64,000 bases of DNA from positions 769,703 through 833,702 of the forward strand of contig VJWM01000126.1 in the NCBI GenBank assembly GCA_010909165.1, read 5' to 3'. The position numbers and the translations under genes were made by a program. The DNA is from Anthoceros angustus. Its lineage: Eukaryota > Streptophyta > Anthocerotopsida > Anthocerotales > Anthocerotaceae. Shown one piece after another: positions 1-12,946 of this stretch. The stretch's first letter is position 1. Every line of letters starts with the position of its first letter. The notes under the pieces were generated by a model. The model made no database searches and had not been told where the DNA came from. It was given only the letters and a program-made list of their open reading frames with translations.

Positions 1-1130
1 AATACGCAAATTCCTCACACATCGCTCTTGAAGTCATAGCACTGCACACCGCTAGTGCGAAGGAGCACGTGTACTTAGTTTGGGTCCTACCATTGTGATG
101 CCATGTGGCGGGGTTTATAACGCGAAATTGTTATATGTGCCCATGGCGCACCTTCATTTATTGTACACAGTTAATGGCTGAGTTACGTCCGCTTTGAAAA
201 AAGCTTCAATGTCGTGTGTTTCATTATATAAATTGAGAGAGCCGTGGTTCACTAAAGAGTACTCCAACATGTTTCTAAGAGTACTACCCAAGACAAGTCG
301 CCATACAGGCCATACACTAGGATGCTCCAAGACATGTAACGGCAGCTGTATTTAACAAAGGTCAGTGAAGCCCATGATATATTCACAACATGATTGCAGG
401 AATCTTTCGACTACAAGATTATCCATTTAGAACACTTTATGGCAGAAGGTTGTCACATAGTGCCAATGTTCTGACACACTTCCCCTCCCGGCTTAAGTGC
501 ACAGTCAAAGCCCTGCCGGTACATTAAGCATTGCGGCTAGCCCCCAAAATTAGACAGTATAACATGACAATAAAGTAGAGCCAACATGAGTTTTTTCTTC
601 TCACCAACTATGGGCATTTAGTGCCTAGAGTTGATGTCCGAGACGGACTACATGGTATGGGTGGGGTGTGTAATTCACAGTATCTAGGTTGGCGCTTACG
701 TGTAGGATATCTACGCTTGGGAGCAGGCATAGGCTTAGGAGGGGATGGGGGAGCCTAAGGTGCCTCAGGTAAATCATGTGTACCGGAAAATCGAAGTCAC
801 CTAGTTCCACTAGCTAGTGCTCTGGTATTGCGTCGTGGTCTAATCTCCATGTCCCCCGCTCGAGCAAGAACATGTGGCACAAGTGGTGGCCGCTTCGGAG
901 AAAAAGGGCCAACAACGGGCGGCACTAGACCTGGTAGAGGGATAGGAGCCACAGGAGGAGCAGGAAACGTAAAAGGCTGAATAAGGTGCAAGTGGAGGTT
1001 GATAATAGGGGGGCCTTGGTGGGTGACAGAAGCATAAGGAGACCATTGTATAGGGAGACCAGCCACGTCTTCGTTTAAGACGAACGATAAGGAGACCATT
1101 GTATAGGGGAGACCAGCCACGTCTTCGTTT
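1..1130 (-). mobile_element. Possible remnant of a Copia-type retrotransposon (3' LTR edge and proline-rich polyprotein linker)
   Basis: Read on the minus strand, a purine-rich tract (about 477-491, complement of CACTTCCCCTCCCGG) is followed by TGTCAGAAC, the arrangement of a polypurine tract next to a 3' LTR. If so, the LTR runs leftwards from about 476 and leaves the window. Rightwards, a minus-strand reading frame (about 797-1120) is rich in proline and ends in an Arg-rich segment, like the linker before reverse transcriptase in Copia polyproteins. No second LTR and no catalytic motif is visible, so this is a guess from layout only. Confidence 0.25.
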
Positions 1131-1140
1131 AAGACGAACG
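1034..1140. repeat. Tandem duplication, two copies of a 53-54 bp unit
   Basis: The unit beginning ATAAGGAGACCATTGTATAG occurs twice back to back (1034-1086 and 1087-1140). The copies differ by one G in the run after TATA. No longer array is present. It looks like a recent slippage or unequal-exchange duplication. Confidence 0.92.
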
Positions 1141-2638
1141 ATTGTCAATCACTTGCCTCTCTTGTTTTCACTATTATGGTCTTTTACAATTAGGTTGGGT
1201 TACTATAGCCCGACCTCAATTCTCAGAGGGCACCCTAGTTTCCCTAAGGGGAGACCTGAATTGTGTAACAGATCTCTTTATCAATCAATCAATCAAATCA
1301 AATCAAATTGCAATTGCGAGGACTTTGATAAATTGGTTGAATTGGTTTTTGCATCCAAGCATTTGCATGGCATTTGTGCATCGGTGAGTGCATGTGGAAT
1401 GGCCGTGGTCAACCCACTGACTAATAACCCGCTAATTGTGTGTAACACCCCATCGAAAATGCTCTCGCATTGTGTGAGCAGTTTGTGCTTCGATCGGGAT
1501 CAGAAGAGTCTTTAACACCCACCAATGGAGAAGCCATGTGTCCATCAGTCTCCTCGCTTTTTCTCAGATTTTTTGGGGCAGCGATGCGGATAGGAAAAAT
1601 GAAATAGTGACGTCAATGAATTTTTAGGAAAATAGCCCCAGGATACCCCCGTCCATTCCATTGAATACAATGACTCTCGCGCTTATGAACTTACACTAGG
1701 GAGTCCCACGACGAGAAAAAGAAAATTGTGCAATGATCCTACGCAATATAATCTACATTGCATATGGTAGTGGAGAATGTAGAATCTATGTAATGCAGCC
1801 ATGATCTGGAGTGTCATTGTATGTTATAAACGAGGTAATTTTGGGGTTGATGAGCTTGAAAATGTGACGTTCCTTAACACGATATATACATAATAATTGC
1901 GGATTATTCTCCAAAACAAAATAATTGCGGATGATACACGATGTTCACCCATCGCCCCCACTAAAATTGGCATGGCGAGTCGAACCCGTAGTCAAGACTT
2001 GGGTGACAAATCGCACTCTGCTGGGGGTTGAGCGCAGCACAGATTCTGAATCTGTCACGGCTCGGCTGCCGGTGCCGGACTCGCCTGGATGGTGTGTCGA
2101 TGATGTGAGAGTCGAGAAGACCCGAATTGCAGCGATTTCTGATATTCGGGCTCCAGGCATGCGAGCATCCGGGCCATGCGTCATCCGTGTCCGTCGGGAG
2201 CGGGAGCCGGGGGAGATGGCAAGCTCTGCCTCCTTCTTGCGTGCCAAGCAAGCGAGCAGCAATTCGGACCGTCCCTGATGCGAACCGGGCGCTGAAGGGG
2301 AGTGCCAATTTTCGGGCCACGCAATTTGGAGAGCGGGCGGGAAATTCCGACCCAGATCTGTGCGAGGGATGCAGCAGGGGCAGCTAGGACGGCAGGGGAT
2401 GCAGTCGGGGGAGCTGGATGGTGGCGCAGCGGAGGCCAGGGGGGCAGGGCAGGAGTGAGGCGAGCGCGGGGAGGGTGGGGAGTAGAGTTAGGAATTGGAG
2501 GCAGAGTGGGGCTGCAAGGCGGAAGCGCTGGGGGCGAATCAGTCAGGGGGCCGCCCTGCCGCGGCGCGCAAGGCCTGGAGCTGGTGGGTACTCCACGCGG
2601 ATGTCCGCCCTGCCACCCGCCCCGCCCTTCTGCCAGCC
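1141..2638. other. Intergenic and upstream/5' leader region of GRV2
   Basis: No gene is recognised. The first 750 bases are AT-rich with no convincing reading frame. From about 1960 the sequence turns strongly GC-rich up to the GRV2 ATG. Open frames here exist on both strands at once and look like by-products of base composition. The block probably holds the TATA-less promoter and 5' leader of GRV2 (inference); I see no clear TATA box close to the gene. Confidence 0.5.
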
Positions 2639-5600
2639 ATGGATTTCCACACCCGGCCTTCCAATGCCCCGGATCCCCACGAGTCGGCTGTTCCTGAGGA
2701 ACCGGAGTATCTGGCCCGGTACATGGTTACCAAGCACTCGTGGCGGGGGAAGTATAAGCGGATCCTGTGCATCTCGGGCGCGCAGATCGTGACGCTGGAC
2801 CCGGCCACCTTGATGCCCACCAACACGTATGATGTGGCGACGGATTTCGAGGGTGCGGCCCCCGTGCCCGGCCGGGACGACTCGGCGCAGCAGCAGCAGC
2901 AGCAGGCCCTTGAGTTCACCATCAGTCTTAGGACCGAAGGCCGGGGGAAGTTCAAGGCCATCAGATTCTCGTCCAGGTCGTGTGTTGGGCTAGGTTTTGG
3001 TGATGGGCATTTTGTCGGAGTTGGGGGGATTGTGGGTCTGAGGTAAGGGGGTCTTGTTTTTCCATGGGGTGGATGGCAGGTATCGAGTGGCGATCTTGAC
3101 CGAGCTGCTGAAGTTACGGCTGAGTAGGAGCTCTGGTCCTTCTACTTCCTCTGCTGTGGTTGTTGCTGAATTTCCTGTTCAGCATCTGCAACGGCGTTCT
3201 GCGAATTTGGCTCCTGTTGTAAGTTGGCTCTCGTGCTGAGTTATTGTGGGTGGATCGTGTGGGAGTACGTGGGGTGGGGTCCTTAGAGTTCGTTGCGTTG
3301 GTCTGGTTGTGCAGATTCTTCGGGTGACTGCTGTGGGAGTGGAGGTCAGGCAGTCGAAACAGTCTGATCTTCATTGGTGCCTTGATTTTCGAGATATGGA
3401 TGCACCTGGCATTATCATGCTTTCAGATCCCTCTGGCAGGAAGGGTTCAGAAGGAGGGGGCTTTGTGCTCTGTCCTCTGTTTGGGCGGAAAGGCAAAGCT
3501 TTCATCGCCACTCCTGGGGGTTCGAATGCCAACATTGTGTCCAGACTGGTAGGTTGTGCTTGGCTCAGTTATACATTTTCCTTTGTGGAGCACAAGTGTT
3601 GATGATTTGACATGTTCTCTTGTTGCCGCAAGGACCCGATTGCCTGTTAACGGTGCCATGTGATACTGTCAGACACACATGGCCAGAGCCTATGTAGGAG
3701 TCACCATCAGTGTTGACAATTCACAAGCAATAGGCGCTTCGGAGTTTCTCAAGCGCAGGGGTCAGTACATGTTCGGCTCGTTTCATGTGGAGCTGCTACC
3801 GGTGTTGGTCAATATCCTCAGTTGAGGAGGGGGAATGGCTGTTGTAACCCAACACTCTATGTGTTTGTTGTGTCACAGCTGTGGCAGGTGTTGGTGCGGA
3901 GGAAACACCGGTTGGCGAGTGGTCAGTGACAAGGTTGCGGACAGCTGGGCATGGGACTGCATCTCATGTGGGGTTGTCATTAGGGCTGGTGGGGCCTGGT
4001 GGTGGGCTAGGTGAGAAAGGTGACACGGTCCTTAGACAGCTGGTTCTAACAAGGAGCTCATTGGTGGAAAGACGACCAGACAATTATGAGGTGAGTTAAA
4101 GAGTGAACTCTATATCAGTCTTTCTTTTGCCTTGAAGTTTGCTGGGCTGCTACAAAATGCTGCGGATTTTAATATGCATTGGCTCTGGCACCTGTCTATT
4201 TGCAACTGTGGTTAGAACCTTCCAATCAAATAGACAAGGTTTTGTAAAAGGCTTTGTTGGCTATGAATATTGATGCGCACTATTGCATCTTAACAGGGCG
4301 CTTTTATTTCTGCAACTGCAGGCGGTAATTGTCCGGCCATTGTTTGCTGTGGCTGGCTTGGTTCGGTTTGGTGAGGAGCCACAGATGTTTGCTGTCGAAT
4401 TCAATGATGGCTGTCCTATGCATGTAAGATCCCTGAATGTGATGCTTGAGCACCAATTGGATCAGTTTACAGCACAAGACCCTGGTGCCATTTTGACTTA
4501 AGCTGTCAGTTGTGTTATGCAGGTGTACACCAGTACTGCACGTGACAGTCTCCTGGCAGCTGTTCGAGATACAGTGCAGTCAGAGGTACTAGAATTTATT
4601 ATCTTGATAAGTCAATTCATCTCTTTCTCTGTGCTTTCTGGATGCACATTGTTTTGCTGCTACATGGTCTGCATCTGTGCAACTGGATGTGTTTTTGTAT
4701 CAAATTGCAGGGTCAGCGTCCTATACCTGTGCTGCCTAGGGTGACCTTCCCAGGTCATAGGCTAGATCCTCCATGTGGGAGAATCTCTCCAGCACCTACC
4801 CCAGTAGCCCATACGGGCCCACATCGGCTCTTTGCAGACGTGGAAGGTGAAGCTTTACATTTGAAACACCTCGCATTGGCTGCAAAAGATGCAGTTGCTG
4901 AGAATGGATCTGTTCCTGGTTCAAAAGCAAAGCTCTGGCGCAGGGTTCGGGAGTTCAATGCCTGTGTTCCATACAGTGGTGTTCAATCCACAGCAGACGT
5001 GCCTGATGTAACCTTGCTGGCTTTGCTCTCCATGCTACCAGCTCCCCCCAACCTACCACCAGAAGCACCTCCTCCTCCTCCTCCATCCCCCAAGGCTGCT
5101 GCAACTGTTGCAGGGCTAGTTTCTTGCCTGAGGCGTTTGTTGGGCTCACATTCTGCTGCTTGCTTCGTGGTTGCCATGCCGGTTGCCGTGCTGAGGATCA
5201 TAGGATTGGTCAGGAATGGGTCAGAGGGTGTGAGTGCAGAGGCTGCGAGTCTGCTGGCAATGCTTATTGGTGGTGGTCCGGGGGAGAGCAATATGTCCCT
5301 GAATTCCAAGGGGGAAAGACATGCTGCCATCATGCAGGCAAAGTCTGCTATGCTGGGGCATCAGTCACATATCACCGTGCTTGTCAATAGGCTGGTACCC
5401 ATGACGGTTTCGCCTCTGCTTTCTATGGCTGTGGTTGAAGTTCTCGAGGCAATGCTCTGTGAACCTCAAAGTGAGACCACAGATTATTCAACATTTGTAG
5501 AGATGCTGAGACAAGTTGCAGGTTTGAAAAGACGGTTATTTGCTCTGTTTGCTCACCCTGCAGAAAGTGTCAGGGAGACAGTTGCAGTGGTCATGCGTAC

Positions 5601-8600
5601 TATTGCAGAGGAGGATGCTATTGCAGCAGAGTCCATGCGAGATGCTGCACTACGGGATGGTGCCCTGCTACGGCATCTGGTTCATGCATTCTTCCTAGGT
5701 CCGGGTGAACGGCGGGATGTAAGCCGGCAGCTTGTTGCTTTGTGGGCAGATGCTCATCAGCCTGCACTGGATCTTCTTTCAAGGGTCTTGCCACCTGGAC
5801 TGGTTGCATATCTTCACACTCGTGCTTCTGAGGAGGACGAGGATGAAACCCTGGTGCAGGCATCGTCAGGCACTTTTGCTGCCCGGCGAAAGCAGAGACG
5901 CATCTTACAAAGGCGACGTGGACGTGGGTTTAGACTGAAGACCCAATCTACTGGAAGTACGGAGAGCCCGTCTGATCAAATCACAGCTGCTGCAAATGGC
6001 AATGCACAAGCAGGACACCTCACCCAGCCTATTGCCACAGTTCCTGCGTCTTTTAGCGCTCCCAATTCCCAGGAAAACGTTTCAATGACAGATAGTGCAC
6101 CAAGCTCAGCCCCCAACCAGTTTTTTAATGTGCCAATTGCACCTGGGGACACTGAAATACCCGGCAATTCTGCACTTCAACCAATATTTCCTGCCCCTGC
6201 ACAGGTCATAGCCGAGAATGTGGCAGTGGGGCTTGGGCGGCTTATTTGTAATTGGCCAGAATTTTGGCGAGCGTTCGCTCTGGATCATAGTCGTGCTGAT
6301 TTAATCTGGAATGAGAGGACACGACAAGAACTTCGAGAAGCCCTACAAGCTGAGGTACATCATCTGGATGTGGAGAAGGAGCGGACAGCAGATGTCCGAA
6401 TACTAGGTGAGGATGGAGAGAGTGAAGAAACATCCAATCAGCTTTCCTGGAACTATGCTGAATATGCTGTACGATATCCAAGTCTTTCCAAAGAAGTCTG
6501 TGTGGGAGAGTATTATCTTAGACTCCTCCTTGATGGTGGGGGGAGTACATCCAGTCGAGCTCAGGATTTCCCGCTAAGAGACCCTGTTCTATTTTTTAGG
6601 GCATTGTATCATCGCTTCTTGTGCGATGCAGACATTGGTCTCACTGTTGAAGGCGCGGATGGTGAAGACTTAGGAGCCTCTGGAGACTGGTGTGACATGG
6701 GAGGGCTAGATGGTTTTGGTGGTGGTGGTGGATCTTCTGTGAGAGAGCTTTGTGCTAGAGCAATGGCGATTGTGTATATGCAGCACTATCAGGCCATTGG
6801 GGCATTTGATGGAACTGCACATATTACTGTACTCATAGATCGCACCAATGACAGGGCACTACGGCACAGATTATTGCTTCTTTTAAAGGTATGTTGCTAG
6901 TACCTCCCTGATTCTCTTGAACAAAACTGTGGATCTATTTGCTAGAAACGTTATGGCCTCTTGACTTATTGCTAATATTGTGTTGACTCATGCAGGTGCT
7001 CATGCTTGTTCCTGCCAATGCTGAGTCTTGTGTGGCAGTTGGTGGCTGCTCTTTAGCAGTAGATCTTCTCACAACCGCCCACGAAGCTTCAGAGCGAACA
7101 GTGGTGCCTTTGCAATCAAACATGATCGCGGCCTCTGCATTTGTTGAACCCCAAAAGGAGTGGTTTTATGTCAACAAGGACGGGGATGAAGTTGGACCTT
7201 TGGAGAAAGATGCAATGAGGCGAGCTTGGTCCAAACACGAGATTGATTGGAATTCTAAATGTAGGGCGGCAGGCGTGACCGATTGGAAAAGACTGAGGGA
7301 TATTCGAGAACTGCGGTGGGCTCTGGCAACAAGAGTAGCTGTTTTGACACCTGTCCAGGTATTCATTGGGTTGGTTAGTTGTTGAGTAACTGATTCAGAT
7401 CAACAGTTTCCGCATGCGCTGAACAGGTAGTATCTTCACTATCTTGTAGGTCGGAGAGGTTGCTTTGTCTATTTTGCACAGCATGGTGGCTGTTCACTCG
7501 GATCTGGATGATGCTGGGGAGCTTGTGACACCAACTCCAAAAGTCAAGCGCATTCTTTCCAGCTCAAGCTGCCTCCCTCACGTGGCTCAGGTATGGACCC
7601 CTCTATCAGTCTTGTCAATGTGCGGACGCTTGACTTTATGGGTTGTTATCTTGAGTACTGAGAACTAGTGTTGGCAGGCGGTTTTAACAGGAGAACCTGC
7701 CATTGTTGAAGGCGCCTCTTCATTGTTGAAAGCAATAGTTACACGTAACCCGAAAGGGATGGCAAGGCTATACAGCACTGGTGTTTTCTATTTTGCCTTA
7801 GCATATGGTGGTTCAAACCTTGCTTCTGTTGCAAGTCTCTTTGCTGCTACTCATGCACGCCAAGCATTTCATGGTGGTGCTGAAGCTGCTGTGTCTTCTT
7901 CTCTTCCCCTGGCAAAACGAAGTGTACTTGGGGGCCTTTTGCCTGAATCACTTCTCTATGTATTGGAAAGGGGTGGGTCTGCTGCTTTTGCAACTGCCAT
8001 GATAGCTGATTCAGACACTCCAGAGATTGTTTGGACACACAAGATGCGAGGCGATCGATTGATAGATCAGGTACATGCTGTGGATGCTTTCAAGTGGTAC
8101 AATCTGAGGTTCCCAGTTCGTGCTGCTCATACTCTGGTGATGTCATTTGGTTGTTCTAGGTGCTGAAGCACCTGGGAGATTTTCCTCAAAAGCTTGCACA
8201 ACACTGTCACAGCTTGTATGACTATGCACCAATGCCCCCCGTGACTTACCCAGAGCTTCAAGATGAGATGTGGTGCCACCGGTACTATCTTCGAAATTTA
8301 TGTGACGAGATTAGGTTTCCTGATTGGCCAATTGTGGAGCATGTTGAGTTTCTCCAGTCTCTACTTGCTATGTGGCGTGAGGAGTTAACAAGGAGGCCCC
8401 TAGACCTATCGGAAGAAGATGCATGCTCCATACTGGAAATCTCCCTGGACGAAGGTCCGCCTCAGGGTGAAGCCATGGTTCTGAATGGCAAAGGCCAAGC
8501 AGAAGGTGAGGAGGAGGTTAGAGTAGTGAGCAAAATATTTGGGCGTGTTGATGAAGAGGTCCTCAAGAGACAGTACCGGAAGCTGGCTATGAAATATCAT

Positions 8601-11600
8601 CCAGACAAGAATCCAGAAGGACGAGAAAAGTTTGTGGCCGTCCAAAAGGCTTATGAGCGTCTTCAGGTATCCATGGAACCTGAGCTTTGCTGGTGTTGCT
8701 ATGGGGAATGAATTTGTACCCTCAATCTGTATGAAGAAAGATGTATGTTCGCCTCCAATTGACAGCACTATTACATTGCTTCATCCCCATTGTTCATCCT
8801 TGTCTTGTGCTGAGTTGGGACACCTGCATGCAGGCAACTCTTCAAGGTCTGCAAGGTCCTCAGCCCTGGAGATTGCAGCTGTTGCTTAAAGGCCAGTGCA
8901 TCCTTTTCCGACGATATGGGGCTGTTCTTGAGCCTTTCAAGTATGCTGGCTACCCGATGTTGCTGAATGCAATCACTGTTGACCCTGAAGATAACAACTT
9001 TCTCTCCCCCGAACGTGCACCACTTCTGGAGGCAGCCTCAGAGCTCATATGGCAAACGTAAGTTTTTGATAGCAGAAGGGGAAGAACGTTTTTGTAACCA
9101 TCGTATTCCATCTTTCTTGTACCTGCATCTTTTGCTTGGATTGCCAGTTAACATGTATTTTCAAAGCAGGTGTGTCTCATCTGCTCTCAATGGTGAAGAA
9201 CTCGTAAGAGATGGAGGGGTTTCATTGCTGGCAACACTGTTGTCCCGTTGTATGTATGTTGTACAACGTGGTACACCGGCAAGTGATCCTGCAGCAGTGA
9301 TCGTCACAAATGTAATGCGCACATTTGCAGGGTTAAGCACTTTCGAAAGTGCTAGGAAGGAGATGCTTAAGTGCCCTGGGTTTGTTGTCGATGTTGTTCA
9401 CTGTTCGGAGCTTGAGCTTGCAACAGTAGCAGTGGATGCTGCCCTGCAGACAATTGGCCAGCTTGCTGCGTCGCCTGAATTGCAAGGCTGGTTGCTTCGG
9501 GCAGGTGTTATGTGGTATGTGTAACTGATCTTCCTGAGCAATGTAGTTATATAGTTACAGTTGCTGAGCAATATGTGTTGCCGCTGAGGGATCCTGGTTC
9601 CATTTCATCTTGGGGCTTGTTTGCGTTTCAGGTACCTTCTGCCTTTGCTCTTACAGTATGACGCTACAGCAGAAAGCGCGGAAACAACAAACCAGCCTGG
9701 CATGGGAAACAACGTTCAAAGTGCCAAAAATATGCATGCAATGTTGTCAGTTCGGGCTCTGGCAAGACTTGGTGGGTTCCTGAGTGGTGAGCTAGCTACG
9801 CCACAAAATCCAGTGGCTGCTACTGCACTAAAATCTCTTCTAACTCCCAAGCTAGCAGACATGCTTGGTGATAAGTCTCCCAGGGAGCTACTTCGAAATC
9901 TGAACTCAAATTTGGAGTCACCCCAGGTAAGGGTGCAATATATTAGCGTCTAAGATCATAACCAATGTGGTAGGGCCGTGATTGTAATGAGCTCATTTCT
10001 TCTTCTTCTTCTTTTATCATATTGGCAGGTTATCTGGAATTCTGCCACCCGTGGTGAACTCCTTAAGTTTGTGGATCAGCAACGTGTGTCACAGCTAGCA
10101 GATGGGTCTTACGATATGGATCTTGCACAGCAATTTAAGTACAAGACCCTATCAGATGAATTGCATGTGGGGGATGTTTATTTGCGTGTGTACAACGAGC
10201 AGCCAGATTTTGAAATAAGCCACCCTGACATCTTCTGTGATGCCCTACTGGACTTTATAAGTGAGATTGTAGAAGAGAGGAAAAAACGACTCAGTTCAGA
10301 GGGTAGTGAACACGGGGCAGAAGCAGGAGAAGAAGCTTCAGAGTCACCTGCAGGTGGCCCAGTTACTGATAGCTTAGGCCAAGAAATCTTAGCGTCTGAG
10401 GAGAACCTTACTGGCAGTCCTGTTAATGTCTCTGATGATCAAGCTACAGGCCTGGACCTGGAGGCAGAGATCCTTGTGAAGCACCTTGTGATGGCTTTGA
10501 CATCACTCCTGGTTCGTATCTCTTCTCTGTGTGTGTGTTTTTCGCTTTTATGACTGGCAAATACTTCATGCTAATGTGAACATGTGGTCTGCAGAATATC
10601 CTCACTGCCTACCCTGATCTTTCATCCACCTTTTCATCCAAGCACCAAATTGCTCCACTTCTAGGTTGCCTGGTTGATACTGGCGCAGCAAGTGGTGATG
10701 TACCTCAGTTGTGCTTGAACGTCCTATCCCGACTCACCACACATGCCCCATGTGTGGAGGCCATGGTTGCTGACAGGTCGGGTCTGCTTCTGCTCTTGCA
10801 ACTGCTTCATTGTGCCCCAACGTGCAGGCTTGGAGCATTGCGACTCTTGTATGCTCTGGCAAGTACATCAGAGCTGGCTTGGTCAGCAGCCAAGCATGGT
10901 GGGGTTGTGTACATTCTCCAACTTCTTCTGCCCGCACAAGGTCTGGTTTGTTTTGCTTTACTTCGCTAGCTGGAGTTTGTATGCTTTGGTCTTGTTACAA
11001 GTCAGTGAAAGGCTTCCCGTTCTTATGCTTGCTTCATCATCTCGTGCAGAGGAAGTTCCCCTGCAACAAAGGGCTGCAGCTGCTTCACTGCTGGGGAAAC
11101 TGGTAGGACAGCCAATGCATGGACCACGTGTGGCCATCACGGTGGCCAGGTTCCTACCAGACGGACTTGTCTCTGCTATACGAGACGGTCCCGGGGAGGC
11201 AGTTGTTACAGCCCTTGAGTTAAGTACAGAGACACCTGAGCTTGTGTGGAGTCCAGCTATGGCAGCTTCTCTAGGGGCGCAATTGGCCACAATGGCTGCC
11301 GATTTGTACCGTGAACAAACAAAAGGGCGTGTGGTGGAATGGGACCTCCCAGAACACACGTCAGGGCAACAGGATATGCGTGATGAACCTCAGGTGAATT
11401 GGTGCCTGCTTTATGCACAAGACGACTGGGCAACTTTTGTTAGTTTCTAGCTTAGCCTCCTTCCGCCAATAGTGTTCACTAGCTAAGTATTTTTCTCCTA
11501 GTATATCTGTCCTAACATTGGCTGTTGCTGCTACATTGTCCTGGTGCAGGTGGGTGGTGTATACGTTCGCCTCTTCCTCAAAGATCCAAAGTTCCCACTC

Positions 11601-12946
11601 AGAAACCCTAAACGGTTTCTTGAAGGTCTTCTGGATCAATATGTTGCTGCAGCTGCTGCTACTCATGCCAAAGGAGCACAAGCCGCAGATCCGAAGTTGC
11701 CATTGCTTCTCTCAGCCGCACTCGTGTCTCTTTTAAGGGTGCAACCCATGCTGGCAGACCATGTTGGGCATTTAGGCTATGTTCCTAAGCTGGTATCGGC
11801 AATGGCAAATGAGGGCCGCATTGAAAGCTTAGCCCCTGGGGATGTGGCTCTGAAACCATCTAGTCCTACTGAGGGTCTGTGGGAACTTGAGGATGGAGAT
11901 GGTAGTGGAGGTGGCCAGACACCGCAGGAACAGGTACGGCATAGTTGCTTACGTGTTCTGCATCAACTTGCAGCCAGTACCCCCTGCGCTGAAGCCATGG
12001 CAACACCGGGCATGGGCACACCACAGGTGAAAATCTTGAAGCGTTTTTCCTACAATCTTCTAGACGACTGAATAGCATGACTGACCAATACCAGGACTGA
12101 CTTCTTCCCCTTCCACCTTTGGCTGCAGGTGGTGCCCTTACTCATGAAAGCCATAGGTTGGCACAGGGGAAGTGTGCTGGCATTAGAGACTCTGAAGCGT
12201 GTGGTAGTCGCCGGAAATCGAGCTCGTGATTCATTAGTGGCACAGGGCCTGAAGTAAGGCCTAGAAAAAGCTTGTTGAGCTCTTCAACATGCAACTCTCT
12301 GGGGTACTAACGGTGAGAAAACCCCTGCAACTGCAGGGTCGGCCTGGTACAAGTTCTTCTGGGGTTACTTGACTGGAGAGCCGGGGGCAAGAACGGGTTA
12401 TGTGCCCAGATGAAGTGGAATGAATCAGAAGCAGCAATTGGTCGAGTACTGGCTGTGGAGGTACAAACTTTGAACTCACCTGTGATGTCTATTCAGACAT
12501 CATCGATTCCAGCTGTTACTATTCCCTAAACCGTCTATCCACTTCAAGTGTCGACTGATCTTTATTTTTGTGAAGGTGCTACTTGCCTTCGCTGGAGAAG
12601 GCACACATTCTGCTAGAGTCCAGGACATCTTGAACTCATCAGACGTAAGCACCCGATCCTTCTTTCAGAACAGTCAGGATGTTCTTTCGACTCTATCCGT
12701 CTATATGTGTGAACAATCTCAAAGTGAATGCCAATTGTTCTGCAGGTTTGGGTGGCGTACAAAGATCAGAAACACGATCTCTTTTTGCCGTCCAACGCAC
12801 AATCTGCTGCAGCGGGAGTTGCAGGCCTTATAGAAGATTCAGCGGGAGTGACATACGCACTTCCTGCGCCGTCTGCTCGGTCAGCTCTAGTGAGAGTTTC
12901 CATGGCCAGTAGCTCAACGGAGGACCCCCGGCATGTTGATGAGTAA
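2639..12946 (+). CDS. GRV2: GRV2 / RME-8 (DNAJC13-type) endosomal J-domain protein, complete
   Basis: This is the plant homologue of RME-8, a J-protein that recruits Hsc70 to endosomes and is needed for vacuolar and endocytic sorting (known for the family). Twenty-three coding exons splice in phase: 2639-2976, 3080-3218, 3315-3548, 3673-3760, 3879-4090, 4322-4423, 4523-4585, 4711-6888, 6996-7358, 7450-7590, 7678-8070, 8160-8666, 8834-9057, 9170-9514, 9632-9926, 10029-10511, 10595-10940, 11050-11393, 11550-12026, 12129-12253, 12337-12460, 12576-12644, 12746-12946. The product is about 2596 residues; Arabidopsis GRV2 is about 2550. The N-terminal region (e.g. LHWCLDFRDMD, SLVERRPDNYE) matches the family's PH-like part. 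A GYF-like segment (KEWFYVNKDGDEVGP) lies near residue 1172. The J domain near 1538-1586 keeps its HPD triad (KYHPDKNPEG). Armadillo-like helices follow, and the C-terminus contains AYKDQKHDLFLPSNAQ. A six-glutamine run lies near residue 84. The start at 2639 is the first ATG that begins the conserved N-terminus. Confidence 0.97.
8511..8666 (+). other. GRV2: J-domain-coding end of GRV2 exon 12
   Basis: This stretch encodes the Hsc70-stimulating J domain. Helix II (KRQYRKLAMKYH), the HPD loop and helix III (REKFVAVQKAYERLQ) are all visible and intact, so the protein should be competent to stimulate Hsc70 ATPase. The domain ends exactly at the exon 12 donor (CTTCAG/gtatcc). Confidence 0.95.

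Noticed and set aside
2127-2697. Overlapping plus and minus frames upstream of the GRV2 ATG
   Set aside because: They overlap one another in GC-rich leader DNA and show no conserved motif; GRV2 itself starts at 2639.
4983-5333. Minus-strand frames inside GRV2 exon 8
   Set aside because: Antisense shadow of a strongly supported coding exon.
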